Under the pieces are notes generated by a model. It made no database searches and had not been told where the DNA came from. It worked only from the letters and a program-made list of their open reading frames with translations. Below, one piece after another: positions 42,139-51,224 of a stretch of 64,000 bases of DNA. The stretch is from Caulobacter sp. UNC279MFTsu5.1 (GTDB lineage: Bacteria > Pseudomonadota > Alphaproteobacteria > Caulobacterales > Caulobacteraceae). Both the position numbers and the translations under genes were made by a program. The stretch lies in contig NZ_FORN01000002.1 of assembly GCF_900114015.1 (NCBI RefSeq), positions 186,001-250,000 of the forward strand, given 5' to 3'. Position 1 is the stretch's first letter. Each line of letters begins with the position of its first letter.

Positions 42139-43116
42139 GTGGAGCCTTCCAAGCCTGATCTGGAGATGTCGCGCAGCCATCGCATGCTGCGCACGGCCCT
42201 GGGCTCGCTGCTGCTCGCGCGGCTGGAAGATCCCGGCGTCGCGGAGGTCATGCTCAACCCGGACGGGGCGGTGTGGATCGACCGGTTCGATGTGGGCTTG
42301 CGGCCCGCCGACCTGTCGCTGAGCCCCGCCGACGGCGAGCGGATCATCCGCCTGGTCGCCCATCACGTCGGGGCCGAAGTCCATGCCGGCCGGCCGCGCC
42401 TGGCCGCCGAGCTGCCGGGCGGCGGCGAGCGCTTCGAGGGCCTGCTGCCGCCCCTGGTCTCGGGCCCGACCTTCTCGCTGCGCAAGCCGGCCAGCGTGGT
42501 CTTTCCCCTCGGCGCCTATGTCGAGCAGGGCGTCATGCGCGCCGAACAAGCCAGGGCGCTGGCCGATGCGGTTCTTGAGCGCCGCAACATTCTGGTCGTG
42601 GGGCCCACCTCCAGCGGCAAGACCACCCTGGTCAACGCCTTGCTCTTCGAGGTCGCGACGCTGGACGAGCGCGTCGTCCTGATCGAGGACGTGCGCGAGC
42701 TGCAGTGCCCGGCGCGCAACCTGGTGGCCCTGCGCACCAAGGAGGGCGTGGCCAGTCTCGCCGACCTCGTGCGCTCGTCCCTGCGCCTGCGGCCCGACCG
42801 GATCATCATCGGCGAGGTGCGGGGCGCCGAGGCGCTGGACCTGATCAAGGCCTGGGGCACGGGCCACCCGGGGGGCGTGGCCACCCTGCACGCCGGCTCG
42901 GCCCTGGGCGCGCTGCTGCGCCTGGAGCAGCTGATCCAGGAGGCGGTGGTCACCGTGCCGCGCGCCCTGATCGCCGAAACCATCGACCTGGTCGCCGTTA
43001 TCGCCGGCCGCGGCCGGCAGCGCCGCCTGGTCGATCTCGTCCGCCTATGGGGCCTTGGCTCCGACGGCGCCTACCAGCTCAGCCCCGCCTGCCCCCCAGA
43101 AGAGGAGATTGCCTGA
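42139..43116 (+). CDS. trbB: TrbB conjugal-transfer ATPase (VirB11 family)
   Basis: 325-residue hexameric secretion ATPase that powers pilus assembly and DNA export at the cytoplasmic face. Walker A is GPTSSGKTTL (about residue 155); the Asp box VLIEDVRELQC, GEVRGAEALDLIKAWGTGHPGG and a late HAGSALGALLRLEQL follow as in VirB11 proteins. The frame opens at GTG 42139, whose GGGG ribosome site lies in a small hairpin; an in-frame ATG at 42166 is an alternative. First gene of the trb operon; its stop overlaps trbC by one base. Confidence 0.92.
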   Translation: MEPSKPDLEMSRSHRMLRTALGSLLLARLEDPGVAEVMLNPDGAVWIDRFDVGLRPADLSLSPADGERIIRLVAHHVGAEVHAGRPRLAAELPGGGERFEGLLPPLVSGPTFSLRKPASVVFPLGAYVEQGVMRAEQARALADAVLERRNILVVGPTSSGKTTLVNALLFEVATLDERVVLIEDVRELQCPARNLVALRTKEGVASLADLVRSSLRLRPDRIIIGEVRGAEALDLIKAWGTGHPGGVATLHAGSALGALLRLEQLIQEAVVTVPRALIAETIDLVAVIAGRGRQRRLVDLVRLWGLGSDGAYQLSPACPPEEEIA

Positions 43117-43487
43117 TGCCCGCCCAATCCGTGCGTTCCTTGCGCGCGCGCCTGCTGTCCGGATCGATGCTCGATCCCTTGGGTCACATCGCCCGGTTGG
43201 CGCCGCTGACCCTCGTCGCGCTGCTGACCAGTCGGTCAGCCCAGGCCGCCGGCTCGTCCATGCCCTGGGAGGAGCCGCTGCAGCGGATCCTGGAGTCGAT
43301 CGAGGGGCCGGTCGCCAAGATCATCGCGGTGATCATCATCATCGTCACCGGCCTGACCCTGGCCTTCGGCGACACCTCCGGCGGCTCGCGCAAGCTGATC
43401 CAGATCGTCTTCGGGCTCTCGATCGCGTTTGCCGCCTCAAGCTTCTTCCTGTCGTTCTTCTCGTTCGGCGGCGGGGCGGTCATCTGA
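43116..43487 (+). CDS. trbC: TrbC prepilin (VirB2-like)
   Basis: 123 residues. A long leader ends in a hydrophobic segment and AQAAGSS, followed by two membrane helices (AKIIAVIIIIVTGLTLAFG and IVFGLSIAFAASSFFLSFF) separated by a short polar loop. This is the TrbC/VirB2 pilin layout. The subunit builds the conjugative pilus after signal cleavage. It overlaps trbB and trbD by one base each (TGATG). Confidence 0.9.
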   Translation: MPAQSVRSLRARLLSGSMLDPLGHIARLAPLTLVALLTSRSAQAAGSSMPWEEPLQRILESIEGPVAKIIAVIIIIVTGLTLAFGDTSGGSRKLIQIVFGLSIAFAASSFFLSFFSFGGGAVI

Positions 43488-43753
43488 TGTCGGGCGATCG
43501 CGCCGCCGCCTTCGCCGCGCCCGTCTATCGCGCGCTGACCGAGCCGATGCTGCTGGCCGGCGCGCCGCGCGCGATCGCCCTGGTCAACGGCACCCTGGCC
43601 GCCGCCCTGGGCCTTGGCCTGCGGCTGTGGCTGGTCGGCGTCGGGGTCTGGCTGGCCGGCCACGGCCTGGCCGTCTGGGCCGCCCGTCACGACCCGATGA
43701 TCTTCGACGTCGGCCGCCGGCACGTGCGCGTGCCTGCGCGGCTGGGGGTCTAG
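43487..43753 (+). CDS. trbD: TrbD (VirB3-like) membrane protein
   Basis: 88 residues with a conserved start (APVYRALTEPMLLAGAPR) and a hydrophobic hairpin (ALVNGTLAAALGLGLRLWLVGVGVWLAGHGLAVW), then MIFDVGRRHVRVPARL. Matches the TrbD/VirB3 family of inner-membrane components that work with the TrbE ATPase. Its stop lies two bases before trbE. Confidence 0.88.
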   Translation: MSGDRAAAFAAPVYRALTEPMLLAGAPRAIALVNGTLAAALGLGLRLWLVGVGVWLAGHGLAVWAARHDPMIFDVGRRHVRVPARLGV

Positions 43754-43755
43754 CG

Positions 43756-46194
43756 ATGCTGGACCTTCGCGAATACGCCCGTCGGCCCAAGGTCCTCTGC
43801 GACTACCTGCCTTGGGCGGCGCTGGTCGCCCCGGGCGTGGTGCTCAACAAGGACGGCGCCTTCCAGCGCACCGCCGGCTTCCGAGGGCCCGACCTGGAGT
43901 CGGTCGGGGCCGCGGAGGTCGCCGCCGTCGCCGCGCGGCTCAACAGCGCGCTGCGCCGCCTGGGCTCGGGCTGGGCGATCTTCGTGGAGGCCCGCCGCGA
44001 CCCGGCCATGGCCTATCCCGATGGGGTCTTTCCCGATCCGGTCTCGGCCCTGGTCGACATCGAGCGCCGCCAGGCCTTCCTGCGGGAAGGCGCGCACTTC
44101 GAGAGCCGCTACTTCCTGACCCTGGTCTACCTGCCGCCGGCGGAGCGCACCGGGCGGCTGGAGAGCCTCTTCGTCGAGGGGCGCGCCCGCGCCGACATCG
44201 ACTGGCGCGCCCAGCTCGCCGGCTTCGTCGATCGGTCCGACCGGCTGCTGGCGCTGATCCAGGGCCTGGCCCGCGAGGCCGCCTGGCTGGACGATGCGGC
44301 GACCTTGAGCTTCCTGCACGGCGCGGCGACCACCCGCCGCCAGGACCTGCGCGTTCCCGAAACCCCGATGCATCTGGACGCCCTGGTGGCGACGCAGCCG
44401 CTGGAGGGCGGGCTCGAACCGCGCCTGGGCGGGGCGCATCTGCGGGTCCTGACGATGGTCGGCTTTCCGAGCCAGACGCTCCCCGGGCTGCTCGACGACC
44501 TCAATCGCCTGGCCTTCGCCTATCGCTGGTCGACCCGCGCGATCTGTCTCGACAAGGCCGACGCCAACCGCCTGATCGGCAAGATTCGGCGCCAATGGTT
44601 CGCCAAGCGCAAGTCGATCGGCGTCCTGCTGCAGGAAGCCCTGACCCAGCAACCCTCGGCCCTGGTCGACAGCGACGCGGCCAACAAGGCCGGGGAAGCC
44701 GACCTGGCGCTGCAGGATCTCGGCGGCGACCTTGTTTCCTACGCCTATGTCACGGCCAGCCTGGTCGTGTGGGACGAGGACCCGGATCTGGCCGACGCCA
44801 AGCTGGCGCTCGCCGAGAAGGTCGTCGCCGGCCGGGATTTCTCGATCATCAGGGAGCGGATCAACGCCGTCGAGGCCTGGCTGGGGACCCTGCCGGGCCA
44901 GGTCTACGCCAACGTCCGCCAGCCGCCGCTGTCGACCCTGAACCTGGCGCACATCGCGCCGCTGTCGGCGGTCTGGGCCGGGCCTTCGTTCAACCCGCAC
45001 CTGGGCGGTCCGCCGCTGCTGATGGCCAAGACCGAGGGCTCCACGCCGTTTCGGCTGTCGCTGCACGCCGGCGACGTGGGTCATACCCTGGTGGTGGGCC
45101 CGACCGGGGCCGGCAAGAGCGTCCTCTTGGCGCTGCTGGCCCTGCAGTTTCGGCGCTATGGCGGGGCGCGGATCGTCGCCTTCGATTTCGGCGGGTCGAT
45201 CCGGGCGGCGGCCCTGGGCATGGGCGGCGTCTTCCATGACCTGGGCGGGGTCTTGCGCGACGCCGAGCAAGCGCCCGTCGCCCTGCAGCCGCTGTCGCGG
45301 GTCGACGATCCGGCCGAGCGCGTGTGGGCGGCCGAATGGATCGCGGTCCTGCTGGCCGGGCAGGGCGTCGTCGTCACCCCGACCGTGCGTGATCACGTCT
45401 GGTCGGCGCTGGCGAGCTTGGCCTCGGCGCCGACCGAGGAGCGGACCCTGACGGGCCTTGTGGCGCTGTTGCCCACCCTGGATCTGAAGAGCGCCTTGAC
45501 CCCCTACACCCTGGCCGGACCTTGGGGTCGGCTGCTGGACGCCGATGTCGAGGCGCTGGCCGCCGGCGCGGTGCAGGCCTTCGAGACCGAAGGCCTTCTG
45601 GGCACGCCGGCCGCCTCGGCGGTCTTGGCCTATCTCTTCCACCGGATCGAACGCGACCTCGACGGTCGGCCGACCCTGATCCTGATCGACGAAGGCTGGC
45701 TGGCGCTCGATGACGCCGCCTTCGGCGCCCAATTGCGCGAGTGGCTCAAGACCCTGCGCAAGAAGAACGCCTCGGTCGTCTTCGCCACCCAGTCCCTGAC
45801 CGATATCGACGCCAGTCCGATCGCCCCGGTGATCGTCGAAAGCTGCCCGACACGGATCTTCCTGCCCAATCCGCGCGCCCTCGAACCGCAGTCCGCCGCG
45901 ATCTATGCCCGCTTTGGCCTTAGCGATCGGCAGGTCGAGATCCTCAGCCAGGCCACGCCCAAGCGCGACTACTACGTCCAGTCACGGGCCGGCGAGCGCC
46001 TGTTCGACCTTGGGCTGGGGCCGATCGCCCTGGCGTTCTGCGCCGCCGCCTCCAAGACCGACCAAGCCGACATCGCCCAGGTCCTGGCCGACCACGGCCC
46101 GGACGACTTCGCGGCCGCCTGGCTGCGTCGTCGTGGTCTGCCCTGGGCCGCCGACCTCCTGCCGTCCATCACCCTCCCGGAGTCCTCGCGATGA
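43756..46194 (+). CDS. trbE: TrbE conjugal-transfer ATPase (VirB4 family)
   Basis: 812-residue VirB4-type ATPase, the largest motor of the system. N-terminal CagE-like domain starts LDLREYARRPKVLCDYLPWAALVAPGVVLNKDGAFQRT. Walker A is GPTGAGKSVLL (about residue 450), Walker B is LILIDEGWLALD (about residue 640), followed by ATQSLTDIDASPIAPVIVESCPTRIFLPN, a family signature. It energises substrate transfer and pilus dynamics at the inner membrane. Overlaps trbJ by four bases (ATGA). Very long antisense frames here are a codon-bias artefact. Confidence 0.93.
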   Translation: MLDLREYARRPKVLCDYLPWAALVAPGVVLNKDGAFQRTAGFRGPDLESVGAAEVAAVAARLNSALRRLGSGWAIFVEARRDPAMAYPDGVFPDPVSALVDIERRQAFLREGAHFESRYFLTLVYLPPAERTGRLESLFVEGRARADIDWRAQLAGFVDRSDRLLALIQGLAREAAWLDDAATLSFLHGAATTRRQDLRVPETPMHLDALVATQPLEGGLEPRLGGAHLRVLTMVGFPSQTLPGLLDDLNRLAFAYRWSTRAICLDKADANRLIGKIRRQWFAKRKSIGVLLQEALTQQPSALVDSDAANKAGEADLALQDLGGDLVSYAYVTASLVVWDEDPDLADAKLALAEKVVAGRDFSIIRERINAVEAWLGTLPGQVYANVRQPPLSTLNLAHIAPLSAVWAGPSFNPHLGGPPLLMAKTEGSTPFRLSLHAGDVGHTLVVGPTGAGKSVLLALLALQFRRYGGARIVAFDFGGSIRAAALGMGGVFHDLGGVLRDAEQAPVALQPLSRVDDPAERVWAAEWIAVLLAGQGVVVTPTVRDHVWSALASLASAPTEERTLTGLVALLPTLDLKSALTPYTLAGPWGRLLDADVEALAAGAVQAFETEGLLGTPAASAVLAYLFHRIERDLDGRPTLILIDEGWLALDDAAFGAQLREWLKTLRKKNASVVFATQSLTDIDASPIAPVIVESCPTRIFLPNPRALEPQSAAIYARFGLSDRQVEILSQATPKRDYYVQSRAGERLFDLGLGPIALAFCAAASKTDQADIAQVLADHGPDDFAAAWLRRRGLPWAADLLPSITLPESSR

Positions 46195-46922
46195 GTGTTT
46201 CCCGACGCCTCTCCCGTCGCCGCATGGCGGCGCTGCTCTGCGGCGCGGCCGTGCTCGCGGCCGTGCCCGGCCTGGCCCCTTCGGCCCTGGCCCAGGTCGC
46301 CGTCTACGATCCCAGCAACTACGCCCAGAACGTCTTGCAGGCCGCCCGGGCGCTGCAGCAGATCAACAACCAGATCACCAGCCTGCAGAACCAGGCCCAG
46401 ATGCTGGTCGGCCAGGCGCGCAACCTCGCCAGTCTGCCGTACTCGTCGCTATCGGCGCTGCAGGACCAGGTCGCCGCCACCCAGGCCCTGCTCGGGCAGG
46501 CCCGGGCCCTGGCCTACAATGTCCAGGACATCCAGGACGCCTTTCATCGCCGCTACGACGTGGCCGACCTGCTGGCCACCGACGCGGACCTGGCCGCGCG
46601 CGCCGAGGCGCGCTGGACCACCTCGGTGGCCGGGTTCGAGGACGCCCTGAAGGTGCAGGCCGGGGTGGTCGGCGGCCTGGAGACCAGCCGCGGCGAGATG
46701 CAAAGCCTGGTGTCGGCCAGCCAGGGGGCCAGCGGCGCGCTGCAGGCGGCCCAGGCCGGCAATCAGCTCCTGGCTTTGCAGGCCCAGCAGCTTTCGGCCC
46801 TGACCGCGGTCGTGGTGGCCAATGGCCGGGCCGAAGCACTGGAGGCGGCCGACCGCGCCGCCGCGCGCGCCGACGCCAAGGCCCGCTTTTCCAAGTTCAT
46901 GGGAGCCACGCCCCAGCCATGA
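46191..46922 (+). CDS. trbJ: TrbJ (VirB5-like) periplasmic protein
   Basis: 243 residues. A signal peptide (RRMAALLCGAAVLAAVPGLAPSALA) precedes VAVYDPSNYAQNVLQAARALQQINNQITSLQNQAQML, the conserved TrbJ start, and then mostly helical coiled-coil sequence. TrbJ is placed at the pilus tip or periplasm as the VirB5 counterpart. Overlaps trbE and trbK by four bases each. Confidence 0.9.
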   Translation: MSVSRRLSRRRMAALLCGAAVLAAVPGLAPSALAQVAVYDPSNYAQNVLQAARALQQINNQITSLQNQAQMLVGQARNLASLPYSSLSALQDQVAATQALLGQARALAYNVQDIQDAFHRRYDVADLLATDADLAARAEARWTTSVAGFEDALKVQAGVVGGLETSRGEMQSLVSASQGASGALQAAQAGNQLLALQAQQLSALTAVVVANGRAEALEAADRAAARADAKARFSKFMGATPQP

Positions 46923-47143
46923 ACCGGTCCCTCGTCTGGGGGACCACACTGATCGTTCTGCTTGGGATCGCCGCCCTGGCGGGCAGGGCGTCCCAGGCTC
47001 CTATCCAGGCTCAAGCGGCGGCGCCGTCGCGCATGATCGAGAGCGAGCTCGCGCGCTGCCGAACGGCCGGGCAGGACGATGAGGCCTGCCGTGCGGCTTG
47101 GGCCGCGGCCCGGGAGCACTTCTTCGGCCGGCCGGCGTCATGA
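46919..47143 (+). CDS. trbK: TrbK-like entry-exclusion protein
   Basis: 74 residues with an N-terminal hydrophobic segment (LVWGTTLIVLLGIAALAG) and a short C-terminal domain containing the Cys pair CRTAGQDDEACRAAWAAA near the end. This matches the small TrbK-alt proteins found between trbJ and trbL, which are thought to prevent redundant transfer into a cell that already has the element. Overlaps trbJ and trbL by ATGA. Confidence 0.75.
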   Translation: MNRSLVWGTTLIVLLGIAALAGRASQAPIQAQAAAPSRMIESELARCRTAGQDDEACRAAWAAAREHFFGRPAS

Positions 47144-48384
47144 GCGACACCGGCGTCATCGACCGGATGCTGGACGTCTACACCCAGCATGTCGACAGCG
47201 GTTTTGGCCTGCTCGGCGGCGAGGTCGCGTTCCTCTCCACCACCCTGGTCGCCATCGACATGACCCTGGCGGCGCTGTTCTGGGCCTGGGCCCAGGACGA
47301 CGTCACCGCGCGCCTGGTCAAGAAGACGCTCTATGTCGGCTTCTTCGCCTTCCTGATCGGCAACTTCCACGCGCTGAGCCTGATTGTGCTCAAGAGCTTC
47401 TCGGGCCTTGGCCTGAAGGCCTCGGGCGCGGGGATTTCGGCGGACGACTTCCTACGGCCCGGAAAATTGGCGGCGCTCGGGATCTCCTCGTGCAAGCCGA
47501 TCCTGCAGGCGGCCAGCGAGCTGGGCGGCTTTCCCGGCTTCTTCGAGAACATCGTCCAGATCGTGATCCTGCTGGCCGTGGCCCTGCTGGTCATCGTCGC
47601 CTTCTTCGTGATCGCGGTGCAGATCTTCGTGGTCCTGATCGAGTTCAAGCTGGCCACCCTGGCCGGGTTCGTCCTCGTGCCGTTTGGCCTGTTCGGCCGC
47701 ACCGCCTTTCTGGCCGAACGCGTCCTGGGCGCGGTCATCGCCTCGGGGGTCAAGGTTATGGTCCTGGCGGTGATCGTCGGGATCGGCTCGAGCCTCTTCT
47801 CCGAATTCAACAGCGCTTCGGCCGGCCAGCCGACCCTCGAGGAGGTCCTGGCCATGGCCCTGGCGGCCTTGACCCTGCTGGGCCTGTCGATCTTCGGGCC
47901 GGGCATCGCCTCGGGCCTGGTCTCGGGCGCGCCGCAACTGGGCGCCGGCGCGGCGGTGGGAACGGGCCTGACCGTGGCGGGCATGGCCATGGTCGGGGTC
48001 GGCGCGGCGCAGATGGTCGCGCGCGGCGGAGCCGGCCTGGCGTCGACGGCGTCGGCCGGCGGGGCTATGGGGCCGCGTCCCGGACCCGACGCGCCGGCGC
48101 CGACCGGCGGGGGACCTGGCCCAGGCCCTGGCTCGGGCGGCGCTGGGGAACAACGCGGCGGCTCGGCGTCTGGCGGTTCCAAGCCGTCGGGCGACGGCGA
48201 TCCTGGCCCCGGCGCGCCGCCGGCGAACGCCGCCGCGGGGCAGGGCGGCGAGGCGCCCGACTGGGCGCGCGACCTCAAGCAGCAGCAGGCCCTGGCGCAC
48301 GGGGCGAGCCTGGCCGCCCACGGCCTGGCCAGCGGTGACGACCACAGCGGCGGCGCAAGTCCTTCTCTCTCGGAGCAAAGCTGA
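47140..48384 (+). CDS. trbL: TrbL (VirB6-like) polytopic membrane protein
   Basis: 414 residues. About six hydrophobic segments between residues ~30 and ~260 (e.g. VIILLAVALLVIVAFFVIAV-like, IEFKLATLAGFVLVPFGLFG), with the TrbL/VirB6 motif around the FKLA region. The C-terminal ~150 residues are a Gly/Pro/Ala-rich, soluble-looking tail (PTGGGPGPGPGSGG) often seen in TrbL. Inner-membrane channel component. Overlaps trbF by one base. Confidence 0.9.
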   Translation: MSDTGVIDRMLDVYTQHVDSGFGLLGGEVAFLSTTLVAIDMTLAALFWAWAQDDVTARLVKKTLYVGFFAFLIGNFHALSLIVLKSFSGLGLKASGAGISADDFLRPGKLAALGISSCKPILQAASELGGFPGFFENIVQIVILLAVALLVIVAFFVIAVQIFVVLIEFKLATLAGFVLVPFGLFGRTAFLAERVLGAVIASGVKVMVLAVIVGIGSSLFSEFNSASAGQPTLEEVLAMALAALTLLGLSIFGPGIASGLVSGAPQLGAGAAVGTGLTVAGMAMVGVGAAQMVARGGAGLASTASAGGAMGPRPGPDAPAPTGGGPGPGPGSGGAGEQRGGSASGGSKPSGDGDPGPGAPPANAAAGQGGEAPDWARDLKQQQALAHGASLAAHGLASGDDHSGGASPSLSEQS

Positions 48385-49070
48385 TGAACCCGTTCAAGGG
48401 TCCCTCGCGCCTGGGCGCGACACCCGTTCCTGAAACCCCCTACCAGCGCGCCGGCCAGGCCTGGGACCAGCGTATCGGTTCGGCCAGGGTCCAGGCGGCC
48501 AACTGGCGGCTTGTGGCCCTGGGCCTCCTGGCCAGCAACATGGTCCAGTCCGGCGGCATGATTTGGCAAGCCGCGCGCGGCACCGTTATCCCCTGGGTCG
48601 TGGAGGTCGACCGTCTGGGCCAGACCCTGGCGGTAGGCCCGGCCGTGCGAGGCTATCGCCCGCCCGACCCGGTGATCGCCTGGGCCCTGTCGCGGTTCGT
48701 CGAGAACACCCGCGCCTTGCCGGCCGACCCGGTGGTGCTGGGCCAGAACTGGCGGCGGGCCTACGACTTCGCCGACGCGGCGGGGGCGGCGGCGCTGTCG
48801 GACCATGCGCGCGGGGCCGATCCCTTCGCGCAGGTCGGCAAGGCCCAGGTCGCGGTCGACGTCACCAATGTGGTGCGCGCCTCGCCCGACAGCTTTCGCC
48901 TGGCCTGGGTCGAGCGGCGCTATGTCGACGGCCAGCTGGTCTCGACCCAGCGCTGGAGCGCGATCCTGACCCTGGTCATCGCCGCGCCGACCTCGCCCGA
49001 CGCCTTCGTGAAAAATCCCTTCGGGATCTTCGTTCACGCCATCTCCTGGTCGCGGGAGTACGGCGCATGA
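48384..49070 (+). CDS. trbF: TrbF (VirB8-like) protein
   Basis: 228 residues: a conserved proline-containing cytoplasmic start (ATPVPETPYQRAGQAWDQRIGSA), one membrane helix (LVALGLLASNMVQSGGMIW), and a periplasmic NTF2-like domain with AVRGYRPPDPVIAWALSRFVENTRALP, VVLGQNWRRAYDF and RWSAILTLVIAAP. VirB8 counterpart that links inner and outer parts of the channel. Overlaps trbG by ATGA. Confidence 0.9.
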   Translation: MNPFKGPSRLGATPVPETPYQRAGQAWDQRIGSARVQAANWRLVALGLLASNMVQSGGMIWQAARGTVIPWVVEVDRLGQTLAVGPAVRGYRPPDPVIAWALSRFVENTRALPADPVVLGQNWRRAYDFADAAGAAALSDHARGADPFAQVGKAQVAVDVTNVVRASPDSFRLAWVERRYVDGQLVSTQRWSAILTLVIAAPTSPDAFVKNPFGIFVHAISWSREYGA

Positions 49071-49858
49071 GCCGGCCCTTCCTGATCGCCGCGCTTGTGG
49101 GCCTGATGGCGCCGGCGGCTGGCCAGGCGTGGCCGAGCGCCAGGCGGGCCGAGCCGCCGCAGGCGTTGGCGGCCGTCGAGTTCCTGTTTTCCGAAGGCGG
49201 CGTCTATGACCTGGTGGCCGCGCCGGGCCACGTCACCGACATCGTGCTGGAGCCGGGCGAGGCCCTGGTCGAGACCAATCCGATCGCCGCCGGCGACACC
49301 GTGCGCTGGGTGATCGGCGACACCGCCAGCGGCGAGGGCGAGACGCGTCGCGTCCATGTCCTGGTCAAGCCCGTGCAACCCGACCTGACATCCAACCTGA
49401 TCATCAACACCAGCCGGCGCAGCTATCACCTGCGGATGCGCGCCTCGGCTCGGGCCTACCTGTCCCAGGTCGCTTGGCGCTACCCGCCGGCTGCGATGTC
49501 GAAGGCTGCGGCTGAGCCCGTCGTCGTGCTCGCGCCGCCAGTCGCGACGGCGCCCGTCCGTCTCAACTTCGACTACCGTCTCAAAGGGCGGGCGCGCTGG
49601 CGGCCGGCGCGAGTGTTCGACGACGGCGCGCGGACCTATGTCGAGTTTGGTCCAGGGGCGGCGCTGACCGACCTGCCGCCGCTCTACGTCCTGGGCGCCG
49701 ATGGCAAGACCGCCGAGCTGGTCAACTACCGCGTCGACGGGCGCCGGCTGGTCGTCGATCGCTTGTTCGACCATGCCGAGCTTCGCTTTGGGCTCAAGCG
49801 GTGGGAACGCCGCGTCCGCATCGAACGCGGCGTTGGCGACCAGGAGGCCGGCCGATGA
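49067..49858 (+). CDS. trbG: TrbG (VirB9-like) protein
   Basis: 263 residues with a signal peptide (LIAALVGLMAPAAGQA). Family features: YDLVAAPGHVTDIVLEPGEAL, VRWVIGD, HVLVKPVQPDLTSNLIINTSRRSYHLRMRA and, in the C-terminal half, FDYRLKGRARWRPARVFDDGARTYVEF. VirB9 counterpart that forms the outer-membrane ring with TrbI. Overlaps trbI by ATGA. Confidence 0.92.
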   Translation: MSRPFLIAALVGLMAPAAGQAWPSARRAEPPQALAAVEFLFSEGGVYDLVAAPGHVTDIVLEPGEALVETNPIAAGDTVRWVIGDTASGEGETRRVHVLVKPVQPDLTSNLIINTSRRSYHLRMRASARAYLSQVAWRYPPAAMSKAAAEPVVVLAPPVATAPVRLNFDYRLKGRARWRPARVFDDGARTYVEFGPGAALTDLPPLYVLGADGKTAELVNYRVDGRRLVVDRLFDHAELRFGLKRWERRVRIERGVGDQEAGR

Positions 49859-51003
49859 CCCAGGCCGTGGATCAGGAGCAGCAGGCCATCGCCAAGACCC
49901 TTCGGCTGCGCGGACCGGCCAAGCCTGTGGCGCAGGTCTCGCGCAAGGCGCTCATGGTGACGGGCGGCCTTCTCGCGATCGGCCTGTCGGGCGCCTTGGT
50001 CTGGTCGCTGCGCGAGCGCGACAAGCCGGCGCCGCCGCCGGTCTTGCAGGCCGCGGCCCCGCCGGAGGCGGTGACGGGCCTGCCACGCGACTACCTTCAG
50101 CGTCGCCAGGCCCCGGTGCTGGGGCCGCCGCTGCCCGGCGATCTCGGGCGACCCATGCTCAGCGCCCAGCGTACGCGGGGCCTTGAGCGGTCGGCATTGT
50201 CGCCGAGCGTGACACCCGCCCTGGAGCCGACGCCGGCGCTCCCGCGACCGGCGCGGCGCCCGGCGCTCGTCGACCCTGTCGTCCAGGCCGCGGATGGCGC
50301 GCGTGCGTCAGGCCTATTCGCCGCGGCGGCCGTTCGTCGCGCCGAACCGGTCTTGCCGGCCCCGACCGCCGGGAGCGCGGCGCCCGACGAGCGCGCCACC
50401 AGCCCCGAGCGCCTTCAGGCGCCGGCCTCGCCCTATCTTCTGCAGGCCGGCTCGATCATTCCCGCCGCCTTGGTGACGGGCCTGCGGTCCGACGCGGCCG
50501 GCCTCGCGATCGCCCAGGTCAGCCAGGACGTCTACGACAGCCTGGGCCGCCACCTACTTCTGATCCCGGCGGGCGCAAAGCTAATCGGCCAGTATGAGGC
50601 GACCACCCATGTCGGCCAGAGCCGTCTGTCGGTGGCCTGGACGCGCCTGATCCTGCCGACGGGCCGCTCCATCATCCTCGACAAGCTGCCGGCGGCGGAC
50701 GCCCAGGGCATGGCCGGGTTGGCCGACGGTGTCGATCGGCACGGCAAGGCGGTGCTCGCCGCCGCCGCGCTCAGCACGGTCTTGGCGATCGGCGCGGAAG
50801 CTGGCCAGTCAAGCGGGGGCGATGACCTGGAGCGGGCGATCCGCCGCGGCGCCGGCCAGTCGATCAGCGACGTCGGGCAACAGGCGGTGGGGCGGAGCCT
50901 GGCCTTGACGCCGACCCTGACCATCCGACCCGGCGCGCCGCTGCGGGTGTTGCTGACGCGCGATCTGGTCCTCGAACCCTATGATAGGGAGTCCGGCCAA
51001 TGA
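49855..51003 (+). CDS. trbI: TrbI (VirB10-like) protein
   Basis: 382 residues: short cytoplasmic part, one membrane helix (ALMVTGGLLAIGLSGALVWSL), a long Pro/Ala-rich periplasmic linker, and the C-terminal VirB10 beta barrel from LQAGSIIPAALVTGLRSD onward, with YDSLGRHLLLIPAGAKLIGQYE, the antenna helix region and PTLTIRPGAPLRVLLTRDLVL. It spans the envelope and opens the outer-membrane pore. Start at 49855 (MTQAVDQE); upstream frame overlaps trbG. Overlaps the DUF2274 gene by ATGA. Confidence 0.92.
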   Translation: MTQAVDQEQQAIAKTLRLRGPAKPVAQVSRKALMVTGGLLAIGLSGALVWSLRERDKPAPPPVLQAAAPPEAVTGLPRDYLQRRQAPVLGPPLPGDLGRPMLSAQRTRGLERSALSPSVTPALEPTPALPRPARRPALVDPVVQAADGARASGLFAAAAVRRAEPVLPAPTAGSAAPDERATSPERLQAPASPYLLQAGSIIPAALVTGLRSDAAGLAIAQVSQDVYDSLGRHLLLIPAGAKLIGQYEATTHVGQSRLSVAWTRLILPTGRSIILDKLPAADAQGMAGLADGVDRHGKAVLAAAALSTVLAIGAEAGQSSGGDDLERAIRRGAGQSISDVGQQAVGRSLALTPTLTIRPGAPLRVLLTRDLVLEPYDRESGQ

Positions 51004-51224
51004 CCCGGTTGAAGCTGGGGCCGATCGAGGACGACACCCCGGTGAAGGTCACGGTGGAGCTGCCCGCGGCCATGCACCGCGACCTGCTCGAATATGGCAA
51101 GCAACTGGCGGCCGAGACCAATTCCAAGGTCGCCGAGCCTGGAAAGCTGATCGTGCCCATGGTCGGGCGGTTCATGGAATCGGATCGGGGTTTCACGCGC
51201 GGCCGCAAATCCCGCAAAGCCTGA
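51000..51224 (+). CDS. DUF2274 protein at the end of the trb operon
   Basis: 74 residues of the DUF2274 family, typically found just downstream of trbI in integrative conjugative elements of alphaproteobacteria. RLKLGPIEDDTPVKVTVELPAAMHRDLLEYGKQLAAE looks like a small ribbon-helix-helix protein, which would fit autoregulation of transfer. Translationally coupled to trbI. A basic tail (RGRKSRKA) supports nucleic-acid binding. No further transfer gene follows. Confidence 0.85.
   Translation: MTRLKLGPIEDDTPVKVTVELPAAMHRDLLEYGKQLAAETNSKVAEPGKLIVPMVGRFMESDRGFTRGRKSRKA

Noticed and set aside
43750-45732. 660-codon antisense frame opposite trbE
   Set aside because: trbE has both Walker motifs and family signatures; the antisense product is low-complexity and results from codon bias.
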